From Bdellovibrionales bacterium (lineage in GTDB: Bacteria > Bdellovibrionota > UBA2428), in NCBI GenBank assembly GCA_018266335.1, contig JAFEAR010000056.1:1-5128 (forward strand): DNA of 5,128 nucleotides. Reading direction: 5' to 3'. The position numbers were made by a program, and so were the translations under genes. Shown here one piece after another: positions 1 through 5,128 of this stretch. The notes beneath the pieces were generated by a model. That model searched no databases and was not told the origin of the DNA. It was given only the letters and a program-made list of their open reading frames with translations. The number at the start of each line of letters is the position of its first letter. Position 1 is the stretch's first letter.

Positions 1-53
1 CAAACCAGGCCCGAATCCCACGGGTAAGGCCAGCACTCCACATTTTTGGTCAC
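1..53 (-). CDS. Possible start of a further gene, cut by the window edge
   Basis: After the DUF6915-type stop, a GTG at 53 directly abuts it and has GGAG about 9 bases upstream. The frame reads VTKNVECWPYPWDSGLV and stays open to the edge. An ATG at 60 in another frame (MLSDQKCGVLALP...) is also open but its ribosome site is too close. Seventeen codons are too few to identify anything; the call rests on position and an open frame only. Confidence 0.25.
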   Translation of the reverse strand, partial: MTKNVECWPYPWDSGLV

Positions 54-308
54 TCAACATTTCTCCACAATGTGTTGGGTTGCAAGGTCACGAACGAAAA
101 CACGGCGGCCAGCACTGTTGGTCAGAGCCGGCCCGAAAACCTGTTCGGCGAGCAGGATGCCGAAGCTGTTGTGTAACAGCACCCGATGTCGATTGTCTGC
201 CAGATGGCCCTTCGTCGTATCGAACCATTGATGTAGCGGCAGGTAGTCGTCAGCCCCTCCGCCCCACTTGCGGGCAGATCGTTCGGCATGGACCAGGGGA
301 TTGCTCAT
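54..308 (-). CDS. DUF6915-type small protein (84 aa)
   Basis: An 84-residue protein starting MSNPLVHAERSARKWGGGAD, then YLPLHQWFDTTKGHLADNRHRVLLHNSFGI and LAEQVFGPALTNSAGRRVFVRDLATQHI. The HAxxSARKxGG start, the LHxWFD motif and the histidine-rich DNRHRVLLHN stretch match what I remember of the DUF6915 family; its function is unknown. The ATG overlaps the upstream stop by 4 bases, so translation is likely coupled. The protein ends EKC at a TGA (56-54). Family members I recall continue for about 15-20 residues after the QHI/QHV region, so this copy looks slightly short. Reading the other two frames past the stop did not show an obvious lost tail. Confidence 0.85.
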   Translation of the reverse strand: MSNPLVHAERSARKWGGGADDYLPLHQWFDTTKGHLADNRHRVLLHNSFGILLAEQVFGPALTNSAGRRVFVRDLATQHIVEKC

Positions 309-598
309 GGTGTGGTGGGCTCTTCAGCGGTGTGAACGAGTTGGACGTAATATGGATCTGGAAATCCGGCCGCACGGACTTCGTCCCAAGTCACTGTCGC
401 CGGATCACGGGCCGCGAGGTGATAGCCCTCCAGGTCGATCTCGAATTCCTCGGGCGTCTGGGTGGCGAAGAACGCTGCACAGAGCCGCTCGCACTCCGCA
501 TCCGCCGCGGCCTTGTTCAGGAACATGTTCGAGCGCAGGAATTCTCCATCGGGATAAGTGAACTCGTCGTTGTATTCCCAACCGAGTTCCATGATCAC
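305..598 (-). CDS. Acidic small hypothetical protein (97 aa)
   Basis: A 97-residue acidic protein beginning with GTG at 598, preceded by AGAAGG at a spacing of 5; the ATG at 592 is an alternative start two codons in. It reads IMELGWEYNDEFTYPDGE, then a helix FLNKAAADAECERLCAAFF (26-44), an acidic middle (EEFEIDLEGYHL), and FPDPYYVQLVHTAEEP near the end. The layout suggests a small alpha/beta fold. No catalytic or metal motif is clear. It begins 47 bases after the JAB stop and its stop overlaps the next start (ATGA), so it belongs to the same transcript. I do not recognise a named family. Confidence 0.82.
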   Translation of the reverse strand: MIMELGWEYNDEFTYPDGEFLRSNMFLNKAAADAECERLCAAFFATQTPEEFEIDLEGYHLAARDPATVTWDEVRAAGFPDPYYVQLVHTAEEPTTP

Positions 599-645
599 CC
601 ACGCCTTCTGGGGAGGGAGCGCCCGTCGCGACGGAACAGCCGCCG

Positions 646-1287
646 TTACCAGTCGGGCCAGGCTGCCAGTTCCAGCGGTGACAAGCTGCGTGAAGAACCG
701 CCGACGTGAGAGGAGGTATCCTCCGGAACAGTCAGATTTGAAATGGGATGAACGGCGGAAAGGTATTCGTCGGTCCAGCCATCGTGGTCGCTCTTCGCGA
801 ATGGCACGGTATAACTCACTTCGATGGGCAGTCGGAGCGAACCGCCAGGTCCCGGCTGAAATTGCAGTCGAGCGTAGGTCTCACCACCGCAAGCAACGAT
901 CGCCATGACGGCCCAGTCGCTCCGGCCAAAGACACGTATGAACGTCTCTTCATCAACGGCACTGGGTCGGGCGCAGTTCCCGGGATGGGTGTGAATCCAA
1001 ATCCTCGCGAATTCCTGGGGCTGGCGACCGAGATCGATCTGCTGGTCGAAGAACTCGGCCACAGCGTCGTCATCGAAAGAAACGGTCACGGCCGAGCAGA
1101 CTTGTGGGATCAGGACGAAGTCCTGGATCGAGAGCAGGTCATTGGCGGCCGAAATCCCGAAGCCGCCCACTTCGGTCTCGCCGATGTCACGCAGGAACAA
1201 GAGTTTCGCCCAGGCTGTCGGACTGAATCGCAGCGCCGGTCGGGACTGGCGTGTGTACCGTCTCTTCGTCGTGTGTTTCGGGCTCAT
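646..1287 (-). CDS. JAB/JAMM (MPN+) metallopeptidase
   Basis: A 213-residue protein. After a basic start ([16 protein letters not shown]) the domain opens with [15 protein letters not shown]. Then comes [10 protein letters not shown] (37-46), with Glu39 as the likely catalytic acid, and the core [10 protein letters not shown] (94-103). The motif is exact: H99-T-H101, seven residues, S109, two residues, D112, the JAMM zinc site of deubiquitinases. The region to about 180 keeps the strand pattern of the fold; the C-terminal 35 residues are Ser-rich and probably disordered. The start at ATG 1287 has GAGG 6 bases upstream and lies inside the preceding gene. The longer frame up to 1605 is only the shadow of the cysteine ladder. 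In Ubl systems this enzyme trims Ubl precursors or removes the modifier from targets. Here it could expose Gly71 of the Ubl by removing the final Ala, an inference. Confidence 0.93.
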   Translation of the reverse strand: MSPKHTTKRRYTRQSRPALRFSPTAWAKLLFLRDIGETEVGGFGISAANDLLSIQDFVLIPQVCSAVTVSFDDDAVAEFFDQQIDLGRQPQEFARIWIHTHPGNCARPSAVDEETFIRVFGRSDWAVMAIVACGGETYARLQFQPGPGGSLRLPIEVSYTVPFAKSDHDGWTDEYLSAVHPISNLTVPEDTSSHVGGSSRSLSPLELAAWPDW

Positions 1288-2212
1288 CGCAATCCTCGCA
1301 GAGGGAATCGGTCTGGCAATCGGGACAACAGCGCCGCTGGCAGACGCGGCAGGGGGCGAGACAAGCGGCACAGGACCGTTTGTCACAGTCGGGGCAGCGC
1401 TCGATACAAGAGTCGCAGGCGGAACCCCCGCAATGGAAACAACTCGTCGCGCACTCTTCGCAAGTATCATGTTCGCAAGCGTCACAGTAGTAGCGGGCAT
1501 AATCGGGAACGCGATCTCCGCAGCACTCGCAGTTGGCGTCGTCTTCCCAAGCATTGAGTGACACGTAAGCGCTGGACGAGTTGTAGGTCTGTAGGATTCG
1601 GTCAACGATCACGAAGAAGTCGCCGAGACGCCCGTCGCGCAATGCCATTTGCAGGGGCAGCGCTCCGTCTCCCTCGCAGAGTTGATCGTCCAGGACATGG
1701 GGGTGCGTCGCATCATCGCGGGACGCGGCCCGGTTCGGTGACAGGGCGATAACGCGGTAACAATGGGCTCCCTGCGAGAGATCCGGAATGTCGAGTTGGA
1801 TGCGGAACCGCCCCAGTTCGATTCCCTCCAGTTGAATGTCGTCCGTCGTGACCGACAGCGTGTTTTTGCGGAGGTCGAATTCAAAATCCGAAAACTCGTC
1901 GCGCATCGCCACCAGTTCCTCGTACAGGAACCGTTGCGAGGGGAAATCGGGTTGAGTGTCATCTGCAAGGGCACGAACGAGGTGCCGCAACTGCTCCTGC
2001 AACCGGCCGAGCGTGCCGGTGAGTTGGCTCGTCAACCGTTGGCGAGCCGCGGGCCACGGACGATGCGTGATGTTGTCGCGCCGTTCCTGAATCCGGCGTG
2101 CATTCAACCAGAGTGAGTGATCGAGAGCGGGGAGGTGTGGACCGGGAATCGCGGCAATCTGCCGTTGAATGCGACCGGCGAGACGCCAGAGAGCGGGGTC
2201 AAACGATGGCAT
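1187..2212 (-). CDS. E2 (UBC-fold) ubiquitin-conjugating domain fused to RING-like Cys-rich zinc module
   Basis: A 341-residue protein. The ATG at 2212 follows GGAAGGAG by 4 bases; the frame is open 27 codons further, but that part crosses the terminator-like hairpin. Residues 1-85 are helical and basic. Residues 92-222 follow the UBC order: helix [13 protein letters not shown] (96-108), strands [17 protein letters not shown] and CYRVIALSP, then THPHV (169-173) in place of the E2 HPN, then LC at 178-179, and a long helix ending DRILQTYN (204-211). Cys179 is the expected thioester cysteine. Residues 228-308 carry 22 cysteines forming ten CxxC pairs, a repeated RING/treble-clef-like zinc ladder that may serve as the E3 module. 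The tail (309-341) is acidic, cysteine-free, and encoded where the JAB gene overlaps by 101 bases. The inferred role is transfer of the neighbouring Ubl to targets. No search was run, but HPH and LC spacing plus context make E2 the best reading. Confidence 0.88.
   Translation of the reverse strand: MPSFDPALWRLAGRIQRQIAAIPGPHLPALDHSLWLNARRIQERRDNITHRPWPAARQRLTSQLTGTLGRLQEQLRHLVRALADDTQPDFPSQRFLYEELVAMRDEFSDFEFDLRKNTLSVTTDDIQLEGIELGRFRIQLDIPDLSQGAHCYRVIALSPNRAASRDDATHPHVLDDQLCEGDGALPLQMALRDGRLGDFFVIVDRILQTYNSSSAYVSLNAWEDDANCECCGDRVPDYARYYCDACEHDTCEECATSCFHCGGSACDSCIERCPDCDKRSCAACLAPCRVCQRRCCPDCQTDSLCEDCDEPETHDEETVHTPVPTGAAIQSDSLGETLVPA
1294..1297 (-). promoter_or_regulatory. Ribosome binding site for the JAB gene
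   Basis: GAGG, 6 bases before ATG 1287, embedded in the end of the E2-RING coding sequence. It supports the internal start and so the long gene overlap. Confidence 0.55.
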
Positions 2213-2224
2213 GAGACTCCTTCC

Positions 2225-2266
2225 AAAGAAAACCGCGGTCACCGGGAATGAGCCCGATGACCGCGG
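2225..2266 (-). terminator. Terminator-like hairpin between Ubl and E2 genes
   Basis: A perfect 9-base inverted repeat, CCGCGGTCA (2233-2241) and TGACCGCGG (2258-2266), continues after one mismatch into a 4-base CGGG/CCCG stem (2243-2246 and 2253-2256) with a 6-base loop. On the minus strand the stem is followed at once by TTTTCTTT (2232-2225), the form of an intrinsic terminator. The ribosome site of the next gene (GGAAGGAG, 2224-2217) begins right after the T run. It could therefore lower expression of the E2/JAB half relative to the Ubl half, act as an attenuator, or protect the 3' end of the upstream message. Which of these applies cannot be seen. Confidence 0.7.
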
Positions 2267-2305
2267 ACAGGTGGGAACGACAGATTCAGCCACTTGTGTC
2301 CGGGG

Positions 2306-2524
2306 CTACGCCCCTTCGATCTTCACCGGGGTGAAGCTGACGCGATCACCGTCCAGTAGTACCTGGTCGGCAGCGGCAGGCTGACGATTCACGCGGATCA
2401 GGTAGTCGCTCGCCTTCCCGCCCGGAACGCGATCGGCAAACAGTTGGGACACCGTGGTGCCAGCATTCACTTCGATGTGGTCCGCGAACCCGGCACCGTC
2501 ATTGTTGATGTAGAGGATTTTCAA
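2306..2524 (-). CDS. Ubiquitin-like beta-grasp protein (MoaD/ThiS-like), TTG start
   Basis: A 72-residue protein reading [10 protein letters not shown] at the start and [11 protein letters not shown] at the end. It has the beta-grasp layout: first strand KILYIN, second strand HIEVN with [11 protein letters not shown] as the helix, strand YLIRVNRQP, and a C-terminal [13 protein letters not shown] that matches the MoaD/ThiS end. The frame has no ATG. TTG at 2524 is chosen because GGAG lies 8 bases upstream and the domain begins there; a TTG at 2578 would add 18 residues unlike any Ubl. In ubiquitin-like systems the C-terminal glycine is adenylated by an E1 and passed as a thioester to an E2. 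Here the tail is EGA rather than GG, so Gly71 would need trimming of Ala72 or direct use. Neighbouring E2-type and JAB-type genes support a protein-modifier role over cofactor synthesis. Confidence 0.88.
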   Translation of the reverse strand: MKILYINNDGAGFADHIEVNAGTTVSQLFADRVPGGKASDYLIRVNRQPAAADQVLLDGDRVSFTPVKIEGA

Positions 2525-2532
2525 GGTGGCAA

Positions 2533-2536
2533 CTCC
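2533..2536 (-). promoter_or_regulatory. Ribosome binding site for the Ubl gene
   Basis: GGAG on the minus strand, 8 bases before TTG 2524. It decides the start of the ubiquitin-like gene, since no ATG or GTG lies near the beginning of the beta-grasp domain. Confidence 0.6.
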
Positions 2537-2592
2537 AGAATTGAGGGGATCAAAACAGACAGACAAACGCTGAGACAAGCCGTGTTAACAGG

Positions 2593-2865
2593 TCAGGCGC
2601 AGACGAGGTCGCCGTCGGGGTAGAACACTTCGCTTTCGTCATACGGATAAGCGATGTCGCACCTGTCGCATTCGGCCCATTCGGGGAGTGGCGTGGATGA
2701 CAGCGGCACCTCGGCACCACAACCAGGACACGAGAGGCAGAGCTGAGCGGGGAGCGGCGCGATCGGAACATCCAGGCGCAACAAGCTGAATCCACGTTGG
2801 CGGATGGTCCGGGGCGATTCTCCGGTGGCGCGGGCAATGAGGGACTGCAATCGATTTCGGGACAT
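2593..2865 (-). CDS. Small zinc-ribbon protein (90 aa)
   Basis: A 90-residue protein with two parts. Residues 1-30 (MSRNRLQSLIARATGES, then TIRQRGFSLL) look like a short helical pair of the kind seen in small DNA- or RNA-binding helix-turn-helix peptides. Residues 43-69 form a zinc ribbon: C43-x2-C46-x2-C49 and C66-x2-C69, with CPGCG in the first knuckle. The tail is acidic with a final Cys at 89. The ATG at 2865 has a GGAG about 8 bases upstream. The next gene starts 68 bases downstream. I do not recognise a named family. It could be a regulator of the operon or an accessory metal-binding factor; neither can be decided from the sequence. Confidence 0.85.
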   Translation of the reverse strand: MSRNRLQSLIARATGESPRTIRQRGFSLLRLDVPIAPLPAQLCLSCPGCGAEVPLSSTPLPEWAECDRCDIAYPYDESEVFYPDGDLVCA

Positions 2866-2979
2866 GGTTACGGCTCCAATCAGGGATCAGGTCAGGAAAT
2901 CCCCAGCCATGCACCACGTCCCACCGACGTGATGAACACGTTGGGGGGAAAGCAAACAGCTGACAAACCCTGGTGGGCG
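2866..2979 (-). other. 114-bp intergenic gap with small inverted repeats
   Basis: This is the longest gene-free stretch of the operon. At its upstream edge an imperfect hairpin (2959-2984, arms GCTGAC/GTCAGC plus an inner CCC/GGG pair) overlaps the preceding stop codon. It is followed on the minus strand by a weakly T-rich run (TGTTTGCTTT). A 5-base inverted repeat, ACGTG-5 nt-CACGT, lies at 2927-2941. Short repeats of CTGA occur at 2873-2897. None makes a convincing promoter or terminator. An internal promoter or mRNA processing site is possible but unproven. Confidence 0.35.
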
Positions 2980-3222
2980 TCAGCGGTTCAGGAACACATT
3001 GGCATTCAGCCAGGCTGTTTCCGCCTGCAAAGCGGCGCTCCGAGTGGGAAATGGGCCGAGACGGGGGCCACTGCTGGGGTCCAGATCCGCCCACCATTGC
3101 CCACGGGCATCTGGTTCCATATGGCTGGCACGGCGGATGGTCAGTTTCCCGAGCGCAGAAAGCGAAATGGCTTCATCGTAGAGACAGGTGGTGATTCCGG
3201 ACGGATCGATGTACAGATCCAT
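2980..3222 (-). CDS. Small conserved hypothetical protein (80 aa)
   Basis: An 80-residue protein starting MDLYIDPSG and ending NVFLNR. Two ATGs lie in tandem at 3225 and 3222. The ribosome site GAGGAGG abuts the first and sits about 4 bases from the second, so 3222 is preferred; the longer form adds one Met. The start overlaps the upstream stop. The middle reads LGKLTIRRASHMEPD (25-38), then WWADLDP and LGPFPTRSAALQAETAWL, suggesting a short beta-rich part followed by one C-terminal helix. No catalytic motif or metal-binding cysteines are visible. I recall similar short proteins in planctomycete genomes, but I know no function. Its place between the DUF3150-like gene and the zinc-ribbon gene makes it part of the same transcript. 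Confidence 0.82.
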   Translation of the reverse strand: MDLYIDPSGITTCLYDEAISLSALGKLTIRRASHMEPDARGQWWADLDPSSGPRLGPFPTRSAALQAETAWLNANVFLNR

Positions 3223-4178
3223 CATTCCTCCTCGGGGCGGGAAGGACGAATGATCGCCCGCCGGGGGCGGTTCACCATCAAGCCGTCCAGCGCCGACTGC
3301 ACAACCGACAACTGTGTGGCTACGTGCTGGCGCAGGTTGGGGGTCTCCCGCAATGCTTGCGGTCCCACCCCCGACAGGATGGACTGGGCCTGTTCCACCA
3401 GTCGGTCCAGTTCCACATCGGAATGAATACTCAGGGACTGGAACCTGGTAAAGAACTCCTGCAAGCGGGTCACCGCTGTGTCCCGAAACACTTTCGGATG
3501 GCCATCCTCGGTTCCCGCCAACCGTTCGGTCAGGTGGGAGACAAGCCTAGCCAACTCAGTTGTGAAAGCGTCTTCCGCCAGTCGGACCGCTTCGTCGAAC
3601 CGGGCCGTGATCCGTGCCCGTTCCTGCTCGTAGATTTCGGGGCTCAATTGCCGCAGGTAATCCGGCGGCTCGACCGAGGGAAAATCCCACTCCACCGCAA
3701 ACATATCCGTCAGCGAATCCGGGTAATCGCTGACGCAGTACAAATCCCCGAGTCGCTGTTTCGCGGCCTCGCGGATTTCACCGTACTCCTGCTGCAAGTC
3801 ATCGACGGCCTCCCGCAGGTCGTCGCGGTAGTCGCACAACTGTTGATCGAAGGTGGCGATCCGGTCCTGGCGGATCAGCCGCAGGCCCGGTTCCGGATAC
3901 GGAACGCTGACACCGCGCCAGTAATTCTGAATGGCCCCCCGGATCGCAGTGACGGCCCGGAACGCTGGATGGCGTGTGTCGAGCAGTTTCTTGCCGGCGC
4001 TGAGGAACTTTCCCTCGGCACCAAACGATTCGGCGGCCTGGGCCTTCTGGGCCGTCGTCAAGCTTTTGCGAACACCCAGCCAGGTGAATGACACGCGGAC
4101 AGCGGCCATCCGCTGCCGGAGTCGCTGGCCCGCCGAGGTGGTGACGGCGGGAGGTTCGGATTCGACGGTAGTCGTCAT
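3222..4178 (-). CDS. DUF3150-like helical protein
   Basis: This is a 318-residue soluble protein with no signal peptide or membrane segment. The ATG at 4178 has a good ribosome site (GAGGAG, about 5 bases upstream). The first 25 residues are low-complexity and Thr-rich. Residues 30-105 hold the most family-like part: FTWLGVRKSL, then LLDTRHPAFRAVTAIRG and NYWRGVSVPYPEPGLRLI. Residues 108-145 and 180-270 are charged and predicted helical or coiled coil, and the tail is basic and then acidic (ends EEE). The 66-102 stretch resembles DUF3150 proteins, which I recall often lying beside AAA+ ATPase genes; that assignment is from memory and moderate. Function is unknown. Placement directly after the AAA+ gene suggests it could be an adaptor or partner of that ATPase, which is inference. 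It meets the next gene at a TGATG junction, so translation is probably coupled. Confidence 0.88.
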   Translation of the reverse strand: MTTTVESEPPAVTTSAGQRLRQRMAAVRVSFTWLGVRKSLTTAQKAQAAESFGAEGKFLSAGKKLLDTRHPAFRAVTAIRGAIQNYWRGVSVPYPEPGLRLIRQDRIATFDQQLCDYRDDLREAVDDLQQEYGEIREAAKQRLGDLYCVSDYPDSLTDMFAVEWDFPSVEPPDYLRQLSPEIYEQERARITARFDEAVRLAEDAFTTELARLVSHLTERLAGTEDGHPKVFRDTAVTRLQEFFTRFQSLSIHSDVELDRLVEQAQSILSGVGPQALRETPNLRQHVATQLSVVQSALDGLMVNRPRRAIIRPSRPEEE

Positions 4179-4215
4179 AAGTTCTCCTCAATGGTTGAGC
4201 GATTTGTGTCATGTC

Positions 4216-5128
4216 TCAATTGGACGAGGTCCCGTGTGACACGCGGCGACGGGGACTGGCACCTGCCGCTGGCTTGGTATAGAGACCGGGATGATCGGCA
4301 CTCAGGCAGCGACCGCTGGCCCACTGGCGGAGTGATTCGATCGCTTCCGCAGCAGTTCGTGCCACAGGCACGACGTTCCGGGCCGCTTCCGACAAGGGAA
4401 CATCCAGCAACGCCGAGAGTCGGCAGCAACTTTTTATCTCGGCCCCAGTCCAATCCGCATCGATCGGGATTGGTTGGCTCGCAGGGATGTCGTACTGGCG
4501 GCGGTACAGGGACCAGATTGTCTGCCGTTCCGCTGCGCCCGGCAGATCCAGGAAAAACACAGCGTCCAGCCGTTCCGCGCGCGTAAACTCCGGCGGGAGC
4601 CGACTAATGTCATTGGCAGTCCCGATGAAAAAGACGTCCGACTCGTGGTCCGCCAGCCAGGAAAGAAGCGTCCCGAACAACCGTGTTGACACACCGCTGT
4701 CACCGGTTCCCCCGACTCCGGAAAGTCCCTTCTCCAGTTCATCGACGAACAGGATTGACGGGCTCATCGCGTCGGCGATACGCAGCGCCTGACGGATATT
4801 CCGCTCCGTGTCACCCACGAGGCCGCCGAGCAGGGAACCGATGTCCAGCGTCAACACGGGGCGGCCGACTTCGTTCCCGAGCGCCCGGCAGAAGGCCGAC
4901 TTTCCGCAACCGGGCGGAGACAGCAGCAGTGCGCCACGGGCCTTGACCGAACGCCCTGGCTGGAGAGCACGTTGGCAGAAGGATTTCAGCGTGTTCAGTC
5001 CTCCCAGAGTGGAGAAATTTTCGCGGCCTCGGTGCAGGGTCAGCAGATTCTGTTTGCGGAGGGACTGGGCTTTCAGTTCCCAGATCGCCTCCGGGCGAAG
5101 TGCGTCATGCCGCGCCAGCGACAGGGCG
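4216..5128 (-). CDS. AAA+ ATPase, Ycf46-like (5' end outside window)
   Basis: An open frame runs from the right window edge to a TGA at 4218-4216, giving 303 visible residues; the true start is off-window. Counting from the edge, a linker with an LGGL motif (41-44) precedes a Walker A SPPGCGKS (70-77). Next come LDIGSLLGGLVG (94-105), a Walker B ILFVDE (125-130), a sensor-1 region FFIGTAND (166-173), and PPEFTRAERLD (178-188), whose arginines sit where the AAA arginine finger lies. WTGAEI (226-231) matches the sensor-2 helix. The LLGGLVGDTERN and DSGVSTRLFGTLLSWL stretches look most like Ycf46-type AAA proteins of cyanobacteria and plastids. Such ATPases use ATP hydrolysis to remodel proteins. 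It is the first visible gene of the operon, 37 bases upstream of the next. A role in unfolding Ubl-tagged targets is inference. The internal GTG at 4857 falls after Walker A and is not the start. Confidence 0.93.
   Translation of the reverse strand, partial: ALSLARHDALRPEAIWELKAQSLRKQNLLTLHRGRENFSTLGGLNTLKSFCQRALQPGRSVKARGALLLSPPGCGKSAFCRALGNEVGRPVLTLDIGSLLGGLVGDTERNIRQALRIADAMSPSILFVDELEKGLSGVGGTGDSGVSTRLFGTLLSWLADHESDVFFIGTANDISRLPPEFTRAERLDAVFFLDLPGAAERQTIWSLYRRQYDIPASQPIPIDADWTGAEIKSCCRLSALLDVPLSEAARNVVPVARTAAEAIESLRQWASGRCLSADHPGLYTKPAAGASPRRRVSHGTSSN

Noticed and set aside
748..1557. Long plus-strand open frame of 269 residues
   Set aside because: Arg/Ser-rich composition with no domain pattern; antisense to the JAB and E2-RING genes in GC-rich sequence where long shadow frames are common.
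1142..1561. Plus-strand 139-residue open frame with hydrophobic stretches that looks like a membrane protein
   Set aside because: It is antisense to the cysteine-rich module: repeated GCA/ACA complements of Cys codons give Ala/Val/Ile-rich runs. The minus strand has clear domain motifs and ribosome sites.
1288..1605. N-terminal extension of the JAB frame up to 1605
   Set aside because: It is the out-of-frame reading of the CxxC ladder, with no JAB similarity, while ATG 1287 has its own ribosome site just before the domain.
646..2524. PRTRC cassette (ParB/ThiF-related system with JAB and Ubl-like proteins)
   Set aside because: The cassette also includes ParB-like and other dedicated proteins not seen here, and it does not have the E2-zinc ladder fusion; the Ubl and JAB alone are not enough.
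2927..2941. ACGTG/CACGT inverted repeat as an operator
   Set aside because: Only five paired bases with a 5-base loop and no promoter elements nearby; expected by chance in GC-rich DNA.
3324..4091. Plus-strand open frame of 255 residues
   Set aside because: Antisense to the DUF3150-like gene, no recognisable motif, and inconsistent with the single-direction operon.
1..5128. CRISPR arrays, tRNA or rRNA genes, insertion sequences
   Set aside because: No regularly spaced repeats, cloverleaf-like pattern, transposase motif or terminal inverted repeats were seen on either strand.

Overview
The window is a GC-rich stretch with every convincing gene on the minus strand, so transcription runs from high to low coordinates. 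Genes are tightly packed, with short gaps, ATGA/TGATG-type junctions and one 101-base overlap, which reads as one long operon cut by both window edges. Several of the small proteins resemble conserved hypothetical families I associate with Planctomycetota (Gemmata/Pirellula-type genomes). The organism is therefore most likely a planctomycete; this is inference from gene content, with no taxonomic marker present.

Layout in transcription order: (1) 5127-4216, a 5'-truncated AAA+ ATPase of the Ycf46 type. (2) 4178-3222, a coiled-coil-rich protein resembling DUF3150. (3) 3222-2980, an 80-residue conserved hypothetical. (4) 2865-2593, a 90-residue protein with a C-terminal zinc ribbon. (5) 2524-2306, a MoaD/ThiS/ubiquitin-like beta-grasp protein starting at TTG. 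(6) A terminator-like hairpin with a T-rich tail. (7) 2212-1187, a 341-residue protein that reads as an E2 (UBC-fold) ubiquitin-conjugating domain fused to a ladder of ten CxxC knuckles, RING/treble-clef-like. (8) 1287-646, a JAB/JAMM metallopeptidase with an exact HTH-x7-S-x2-D motif. (9) 598-305, an acidic 97-residue hypothetical. (10) 308-54, a DUF6915-type small protein. (11) Possibly the first codons of one more gene at the left edge.

How they may work together: the Ubl, the E2 with its zinc module and the JAB peptidase are three parts of a bacterial ubiquitin-like conjugation pathway. Such pathways have been described by comparative genomics, including prokaryotic E2s and RING-like E3s. 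The AAA+ protein could remodel or unfold targets. The E1 (ThiF-like) adenylating enzyme needed to activate the Ubl is not in the window and should lie beyond one edge. The substrate and physiological role cannot be read from this sequence.
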